Assembly: GCA_965651365.1 (NCBI GenBank)
Contig: CBFGSA010000035.1
Location: 1 to 22,811, forward strand
Direction: 5' to 3'
Origin: DASSBG01 sp965651365
GTDB lineage: Bacteria > Pseudomonadota > Gammaproteobacteria > Xanthomonadales > Rhodanobacteraceae
DNA length: 22,811 nucleotides
Positions 15,359-22,811 of this stretch are shown here, piece by piece. The notes under the pieces are model-generated. The model searched no databases. It had not been told where the DNA came from and worked only from the letters and a program-made list of their open reading frames with translations. The translations under genes and the position numbers were made by a program. The first letter of the stretch is position 1. The number at the start of each line of letters is the position of its first letter.

Positions 15359-15602
15359 CCGCCCGTGACTCCTTTTTTTTGAGCGCTGCAGACCGCCAAT
15401 GCCGGACTGCACGGCTCGCTGCAAGCTTGGGAGCTCGGGTGGCAGAAACTGTCCGGCCTGCAAAGCCCAGCCACCGGCCCATTTTTCTGCCGATTCTTGA
15501 TCCATAGAGCCGCTATGAACCTGCGAATCGTCAAAAACTGGCCTCGGTGGCGGAGCTTTTCGGCTCGAACGTTCCTGCCACCCAAGCTCCGGAGCGGATT
15601 CC
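15359..15602 (+). ncRNA. Structured 5' leader of carA (candidate cis-regulatory RNA)
   Basis: The leader folds by eye into nested helices. A hairpin P0 spans 15381-15417 (GAGC/GCTC, TGCAG/CTGCA, CCG/CGG). A long-range helix P1 pairs 15430-15449 with 15571-15590 (GGAGCT, GGGTGGCAG and AAC against GTT, CTGCCACCC and AGCTCC; 18 of 20 pairs). Inside it, P2 pairs 15471-15479 with 15540-15550 (nine pairs, 2-base bulge) and P3 pairs 15483-15496 with 15525-15537. P4 is CATAG/CTATG (15503-15517) and P5 is GAGC/GCTC (15553-15566). The P1 3' strand ends in CTCC directly before the carA ribosome binding site GGAG (15591-15594). CCCAAGCT (15581-15588) can alternatively pair with AGCTTGGG (15424-15431). 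I do not recognise this as a known class; a mobile palindromic element is the main alternative. Confidence 0.6.
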
Positions 15603-16736
15603 ATGACCCCAGCCCTGCTGGCACTTGAAGATGGCAACGTGTTCCGCGGCCGTGCCGTGGGTGCCAGCGGCTCGACCGTGGGCGAGGTGGTGTTCAACAC
15701 CGCCATGACCGGCTATCAGGAGATTCTCACCGACCCCTCCTACGCCCGGCAACTGGTGACGCTGACGACCGCGCATGTCGGCAACACCGGCTGCAACGCG
15801 GTCGATGTCGAGTCCGACCGGGTGCAGGCCGCCGGTCTGATCGTGCGCGATGTGCCGCGCCTGCCCTCGAGCTGGCGCAACCGCCAGAGTCTGCCCGACT
15901 ATCTGGCCGACAACGGCATCGTGGCCATCTCTGACATCGACACGCGCCGCCTGACCCGCATCCTGCGCGACAAGGGCGCGCTCAATGGCTGCATCATGGC
16001 CGGCGAGGTGATCGACGAGGCCAGAGCGCTGGAACAGGCCCGGGCGTTTCCGGGTCTGGGCGGCATGGATCTGGCCAAGGAGGTGTCGATCCGCGAGCCG
16101 CGTGATTGGACCGAAGGCAGCTACGATCTGGCTGCGCAGGCCTTTGCCACGTCCGAACCGAAGTTCACCGTCGTGGCCTGGGACTTCGGCATCAAGCGCA
16201 ACATTCTGTGCCTGCTGGCCGATGCTGGCTGCCGTATCCGCCTGGTACCGGCGCAGACTCCGGCCGACGAGGTGCTGGCGATGCAGCCCGACGGCGTATT
16301 CCTGTCCAACGGCCCGGGCGACCCGGCGGCCTGTGGCTACGCCATCGACACCACGCGCGCGCTGCTCGACAGCGGTCTGCCGCTGTTCGGCATCTGCCTT
16401 GGGCACCAGTTGATGGCGCTGGCACTGGGTGCAAAAACGGTGAAGATGAAGTTCGGCCACCACGGTGCCAACCACCCGGTCAAGGACCTGCGCAACGGTC
16501 GCGTCCTGATCACCAGCCAGAACCACGGCTTCGCCGTCGATCCCGACACCCTGCCGGCCAACGTCGAAGTCACCCACCGCTCCCTGTTCGACGGCTCCCT
16601 GCAAGGCTTCCGCCTCACCGACCGCCCCGCCTTCTGCTTTCAAGGCCACCCGGAAGCCAGCCCGGGGCCGCACGACATTCGCTACCTGTTCTCCAAATTT
16701 GCGGAAGAACTGCAGTCCGCAAATGAACGCAAATAA
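15603..16736 (+). CDS. carA: Carbamoyl-phosphate synthase small subunit CarA
   Basis: The 377-residue glutaminase subunit hydrolyses glutamine and channels ammonia to CarB for carbamoyl phosphate, the precursor of arginine and pyrimidines. The N-terminal CPSase domain begins PALLALEDGNVFRGRAVG. The class I glutamine amidotransferase domain has nucleophile Cys265 (FGICLGHQL) and His349-Glu351 (QGHPEASPGPHD). GGAG eight bases before the ATG at 15603 is a good ribosome binding site. The last six codons (SANERK) and the stop lie inside the left inverted repeat of the cassette that follows, so the natural C-terminus has probably been replaced. That tail is away from the active site and should be harmless. 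Confidence 0.97.
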   Translation: MTPALLALEDGNVFRGRAVGASGSTVGEVVFNTAMTGYQEILTDPSYARQLVTLTTAHVGNTGCNAVDVESDRVQAAGLIVRDVPRLPSSWRNRQSLPDYLADNGIVAISDIDTRRLTRILRDKGALNGCIMAGEVIDEARALEQARAFPGLGGMDLAKEVSIREPRDWTEGSYDLAAQAFATSEPKFTVVAWDFGIKRNILCLLADAGCRIRLVPAQTPADEVLAMQPDGVFLSNGPGDPAACGYAIDTTRALLDSGLPLFGICLGHQLMALALGAKTVKMKFGHHGANHPVKDLRNGRVLITSQNHGFAVDPDTLPANVEVTHRSLFDGSLQGFRLTDRPAFCFQGHPEASPGPHDIRYLFSKFAEELQSANERK

Positions 16737-16744
16737 ACGCAAAT
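16715..16744 (+). repeat. Left inverted repeat of the cassette (10-bp units)
   Basis: The repeat consists of a 10-base unit in tandem: CGCAAATGAA at 16718-16727, CGCAAATAAA at 16728-16737 and CGCAAATGAA at 16738-16747. The middle unit supplies the carA stop (TAA 16734-16736) and the third the ATG of the enclosed gene (16743). TCCGCAAAT (16716-16724) is also perfectly complementary to ATTTGCGGA (16697-16705) within carA, giving a 9-bp hairpin with a 10-base loop. Confidence 0.85.
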
Positions 16745-17135
16745 GAATACGGCTGGAAAGACGCTTTCTGCACGTGTCATCGGCTGTGCGATGACTGTCA
16801 GCAACACTTTGGGTGCCGGATTTCTGGAGTCGGTGTACTCAAATGCTCTGGCGGTGGAACTGACAATTCAGGGACTGGAGTTTGCGCGTGAGAAGCCACT
16901 TGATGTGCGATACAAGCAACACAAGGTGGGCGCCTACTATGCCGACTTCGTCGTTGAGGGTAACTTGATTGTGGAGTTGAAGGCCTTGAGTGGATTGGTT
17001 CCTGAACACAAGGCGCAAGTCATGAACTACTTGCGCGCAAGCAAGTTGACGGTTGGCCTGTTACTCAACTTTGGGACGGCGAGACTCGAAGTACAGCGCG
17101 TAGTGATGAATCACAACGACTCCCAGAGAATATAA
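16743..17135 (+). CDS. GxxExxY family protein (PD-(D/E)XK nuclease-like)
   Basis: The 130-residue protein carries the motif that names the family, Gly26-Glu29-Tyr32 in GFLESVY. It also shows the later elements ADFVVEGNLIVELKA (Asp68 and Glu78-x-Lys80) and QVMNYLRAS. The Asp...Glu-x-Lys pattern is that of PD-(D/E)XK nucleases, so DNA or RNA cleavage is plausible, but no function has been shown for the family as far as I know. It begins in the left inverted repeat and ends (TAA 17133-17135) directly at the right one, filling the cassette completely. Its base composition is poorer in G+C than its neighbours, which suggests transfer. It is co-oriented with carAB and probably transcribed with it. 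Confidence 0.88.
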   Translation: MNTAGKTLSARVIGCAMTVSNTLGAGFLESVYSNALAVELTIQGLEFAREKPLDVRYKQHKVGAYYADFVVEGNLIVELKALSGLVPEHKAQVMNYLRASKLTVGLLLNFGTARLEVQRVVMNHNDSQRI

Positions 17136-17165
17136 ATTTGCGTTCATTCGCGTTCATTTGCGGAC
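17136..17165 (-). repeat. Right inverted repeat of the cassette
   Basis: On the minus strand this is the same tandem of 10-base units as the left end (TTCATTTGCG and TTCATTCGCG at 17144-17163 on the plus strand). It ends at GCGGAC (17160-17165), the exact mirror of GTCCGC on the left. Only 12 bases remain to the carB ATG, without a clear ribosome binding site, so the repeat forms part of the carB translation start region. Confidence 0.85.
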
Positions 17166-17177
17166 CGGTTTTCTTTC

Positions 17178-20401
<3,224 letters not shown>

Positions 20402-20405
<4 letters not shown>

Positions 20406-20884
20406 ACCGTCCCCCGCTGACCAAGGCCGGTGCGGAACGACTGCGCACCGAAGTCGACCGCCTCAAGCGCGAAGAGCGCCCGCGCATCATCGAGGCCATC
20501 GCCGAGGCGCGCGCCCACGGCGATCTCAAGGAGAACGCCGAATACCACGCCGCGCGCGAGCAGCAGAGTTTCGTCGAAGGCCGGATCAAGGAAATCGAGG
20601 CCACGCTGTCGAACGCGCAGGTGATCGATGTCGCCACGCTCAAGGCCGCACCCAAGGTCGTATTCGGCGCCACCGTCGAGCTGTTCGACGAGGACAGCGA
20701 GCAGGAAGTGACCTACCACATCGTGGGTGACCTGGAAGCCGACATCAAGCACAACCGCATCGCCGTCAGCTCGCCCATCGCGCGCGCCCTGATCGGCAAG
20801 AGCGAAGGCGACAGCTTCGAATTCACCGCCCCCAACGGTGTCAGGAACTACGAAATCGTCGAAGTGCGTTACGGCGGCGAGTGA
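20402..20884 (+). CDS. greA: Transcription elongation factor GreA
   Basis: The 160-residue factor rescues backtracked RNA polymerase by stimulating cleavage of the transcript 3' end through the secondary channel. The N-terminal coiled coil (about 1-75) has the acidic tip region HGDLKENAEYHAAREQQSFVEGRI. The C-terminal FKBP-like domain ends SPIARALIGKSEGDSFEFTAPNGVRNYEIVEV, typical of GreA rather than GreB. The start overlaps the carB stop by four bases. Linkage carAB-greA is widespread in proteobacteria. The length matches E. coli (158). Confidence 0.97.
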
Positions 20885-21238
20885 GTGTGGTGGAGCCCGG
20901 ATTTCACGCTCGGCTCCAGGATGACGCGATCCCTGTCGTCCTGGGCTTGGCGCCAGGCCGCAATCCTGGACTACCCGCCCCGCCATCCTGGGCCGGCTGC
21001 CAGGCTGCAACTCGGGACTACCCACACCGTCGTCCCGGGGCCGCCGAAGGCGACGCGGGGAGCGCCCATGGATGGGTGCGTTTTGAGGAGCGAGGAAACC
21101 CGGGACCCATTTTGATCTTTCCCTGGGCCGTTGCACAGTGAGCACACCCGACGCCTGTTCCAATGGATCCCGGGTTCCTCGCTGCGCTCGGCCCCAGGAT
21201 GACGAAGGGCGGGCGCAGCGTGTGATTGGGTTTCTGCC
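20885..21238. repeat. Repeat-filled gap: inverted GTCATCC-family copies
   Basis: This 354-base stretch has no credible gene. CCAGGATGAC (20916-20925) faces GTCGTCCTGG (20935-20944; nine of ten pair). A larger imperfect palindrome spans 21029-21203. Its outer arms are GTCGTCCCGGGGCC (21029-21042) and GGCCCCAGGATGAC (21190-21203). Its inner arms share AGCGAGGAA-CCCGGGA (about 21089-21105 against 21166-21184). The two halves look like head-to-head copies of the repeat seen at 15249, including a CATTTTGATC end (21108-21117). Confidence 0.75.
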
Positions 21239-22811
21239 ATGATCGCCTTCCGCAAGCTGGCCCTGCGGCGCGGCCCGCACCTGCTGTTCTCCGATCTGGA
21301 TGCGGCCATCCACAGCGGCTGGAAGCTCGCCGTCACCGGTCGCAACGGCTGCGGCAAGTCGAGCCTGTTCGCGGCCATTCGTGGCGAGCTGGACAGTGAC
21401 AGCGGCCAGATCGACCAGCCCGCCGGCTTGCGCGTCGCCTCGGTGGCGCAGGAAACACCAGCCACGAGCGAGCTGGCCATCGACTACGTGCTCAAGGGCG
21501 ACGCCGAGGCCGCCGCGGCGGTGCTGGCCGCCGAGCGCGCCGAAGCAGAAGGCGATCACGCGGCCGCGGCAAAAGCCCACCAGCGCATCGAGTCGCTCAA
21601 TGCCTACGACGCGCGCGCCCGGGCCGGACGCCTGTTGCACGGCCTGGGCTTCGCACCGGAAACCCACAGCCGGGCCGTGGCGGAGTTTTCCGGCGGCTGG
21701 CGTGTGCGCCTGAATCTCGCGGCGGCGCTGATGGCACCGTCCGACCTGCTGCTGCTGGACGAGCCGACCAACCATCTGGATCTGGATGCTGTGTTGTGGC
21801 TGGAGCAATGGCTGAAGCATTACCAGGGCGTGCTGATGGTGATCTCGCACGATCGCGAATTTCTCGACGCAGTCGCCGATCACGTGCTGCATCTGGAGCA
21901 GGGTAGTGGCCAGCTCTACAGCGGCAACTACAGCGCTTTCGAGCGCCAGCGTGCCGAGCAACTGCATCAGCAGCAGGCCAGCCACGAAAAGGAGCAGGCC
22001 GAACGCGCCCACCTGGAAGCGTTCATCCGCCGCTTTGGCGCCAAGGCCACCAAGGCGCGCCAGGCGCAGTCGCGTGTCAAGCGCCTGGAGAAACTGGCCG
22101 GCACCGAAGCGGTACGTATCGAACGAGCTTTCCATTTCCGCTTCCCGGAGCCTGCCCGCGTCCCGCAGTCGATGCTGAAACTGGTCGATGCTGCCGCCGG
22201 TTACAAAGGCGTCGCAGCGTCCTCTCCCCCGACACCTTCGGTGCCGCCCTCATCCGCCCTGCGGGCACCTTCTCCCGCAAGCGGGAGAAGGGGAAGTCGA
22301 CAGGAGCCCTTTCCAGATGGGGGAGAGGGCAGGGATGCGGGGCCGGAGACCGAGAAAAACATCATCGTCGCCAACATCAAGCTCGGCCTCGAACCCGGCG
22401 ACCGCATCGGCCTGCTGGGCGTCAACGGCGCCGGCAAGACCACCCTGGTGCGCAGCCTGGCGGGCGAGCTGCCACTGCTGGCCGGTACCCGCACCGCGCA
22501 CAAGGATCTGGACATCGGCTATTTCGCCCAGCACACGGTCGAGGCGCTGGAATCCGGCCGCAGTCCCTTCGAGCACATGCGCGATCTGGCACCGGACGAG
22601 CCGCAGCAGTCGCTACGCGACTGGTTGGGCCGCTGGCACTTTGCCGGTGATCGCGCGTTCGAGGATGTGGACCGGTTTTCCGGTGGCGAGCGCGCGCGCC
22701 TGGCGCTGGCCCTGATTGCCTGGCGCAAACCCAATCTGCTGTTGCTGGACGAACCGACCAACCACCTCGACATGGACATGCGCGAGGCGCTGGCCGAGGC
22801 ACTCAACGAAT
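21239..22811 (+). CDS. yheS: ABC-F family ATPase YheS, partial at the window edge
   Basis: The 524 visible residues run off the right end. Two ATPase domains are present: Walker A at 34-42 (GRNGCGKSS) and 394-402 (GVNGAGKTT), signatures FSGGWRVRLNLA and FSGGERARLALA, and LLLLDEPTNHLD in each. The linker has RRFGAKATKARQAQSRVKRLEKL, the charged coiled region of ABC-F proteins. Similarity to E. coli YheS is high from the start MIAFRKLALRRG onward. ABC-F proteins act on ribosomes. Between AAAGY (to residue 322) and KNIIVANIKL (from 373) lie about 50 residues where YheS normally has only a few; they are encoded by an inserted palindromic element and read through in frame. The other gene end is not visible. 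Confidence 0.93.
   Translation, partial: MIAFRKLALRRGPHLLFSDLDAAIHSGWKLAVTGRNGCGKSSLFAAIRGELDSDSGQIDQPAGLRVASVAQETPATSELAIDYVLKGDAEAAAAVLAAERAEAEGDHAAAAKAHQRIESLNAYDARARAGRLLHGLGFAPETHSRAVAEFSGGWRVRLNLAAALMAPSDLLLLDEPTNHLDLDAVLWLEQWLKHYQGVLMVISHDREFLDAVADHVLHLEQGSGQLYSGNYSAFERQRAEQLHQQQASHEKEQAERAHLEAFIRRFGAKATKARQAQSRVKRLEKLAGTEAVRIERAFHFRFPEPARVPQSMLKLVDAAAGYKGVAASSPPTPSVPPSSALRAPSPASGRRGSRQEPFPDGGEGRDAGPETEKNIIVANIKLGLEPGDRIGLLGVNGAGKTTLVRSLAGELPLLAGTRTAHKDLDIGYFAQHTVEALESGRSPFEHMRDLAPDEPQQSLRDWLGRWHFAGDRAFEDVDRFSGGERARLALALIAWRKPNLLLLDEPTNHLDMDMREALAEALNE
22221..22328. repeat. 108-bp palindromic element inserted in frame in yheS
   Basis: The ends form a perfect 10-bp inverted repeat, CCTCTCCCCC (22221-22230) and GGGGGAGAGG (22319-22328). 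Inside is a perfect 11-bp hairpin, CCTTCTCCCGC-aa-GCGGGAGAAGG (22268-22291), plus CACC-ttc-GGTG (22233-22243) and GCCC/GGGC. The style is that of dispersed intergenic repeats of GC-rich proteobacteria. Its length is a multiple of three and no stop codon arises, so it adds about 36 codons (residues 328-364). Confidence 0.85.

Larger units (their letters stand above)
16715..17165. mobile_element. GxxExxY cassette with 30-bp inverted repeats between carA and carB
   Basis: A 451-bp unit is bounded by 30-base inverted repeats (16715-16744 and 17136-17165; 28 of 30 positions agree) and holds one gene on the plus strand. The interior has visibly lower G+C and different codon use than carA and carB. 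No transposase is present, so it would have to move by other means or be carried as a non-autonomous unit. It sits where carA and carB usually adjoin, and no direct target duplication is evident. Confidence 0.75.

Noticed and set aside
16715..17165. Classical insertion sequence
   Set aside because: There are inverted repeats but no transposase motif in the enclosed 130-residue protein and no target-site duplication, so I call it a cassette only.
20881..21141. 86-codon frame after greA starting with ATG-like initiation
   Set aside because: It lies wholly in the dispersed-repeat block, has no known family, and its translation is that of repeat DNA.
22188..22715. Frameshifted or broken yheS
   Set aside because: Codon-by-codon reading from 21239 through the palindromic insert to the window end shows one uninterrupted frame; the frame at 22188 is an out-of-frame shadow.

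Overview
The window reads as chromosomal DNA of a GC-rich gammaproteobacterium, most likely of the order Xanthomonadales (Rhodanobacteraceae/Xanthomonadaceae). The order lolC-lolD-comEC-exbB-exbD-msbA-lpxK, the carA-carB-greA block and the many short dispersed intergenic repeats all fit that group. The assignment rests on gene order and protein style, not on a marker gene. Almost every protein is a housekeeping enzyme; the unusual content lies at the gene junctions.

Layout. (1) 1-277 is an unassigned left edge. (2) 278-5559 is a succinate dehydrogenase biogenesis block: ygfZ on the minus strand, then divergently a DUF1674 (SDHAF4-like) gene, sdhC, sdhD, sdhA, sdhB, sdhE and ygfX/cptA. It holds the four subunits of complex II with two recognised SDH assembly factors. 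(3) 5739-7910 is lolC-lolD, the lipoprotein-release ABC transporter. (4) 8112-14371 is comEC followed by exbB-exbD-msbA-lpxK, joining DNA uptake, a proton-driven energiser and the lipid A flippase and kinase. (5) 14516-15208 is a convergent 2OG-Fe(II) oxygenase. (6) 15324-20884 is carA-[GxxExxY cassette]-carB-greA, preceded by a strong promoter and a long, highly folded leader. (7) 21239 to the right edge is an ABC-F ATPase (YheS), cut by the window end.

The recurring theme is that palindromic or tandem elements sit at junctions inside otherwise tight operons. Heptad arrays part sdhA from sdhB and lolC from lolD. A cassette with 30-bp inverted repeats and a GxxExxY nuclease-like gene parts carA from carB and supplies the last codons of carA. 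A 108-bp palindromic element is inserted in frame inside yheS. Members of a GTCATCC-type repeat family fill several spaces at gene ends.

The observations I rate highest are the carA leader (nested long-range helices next to the carA ribosome binding site), the inverted-repeat GxxExxY cassette in carAB, and the in-frame palindromic insertion in yheS.
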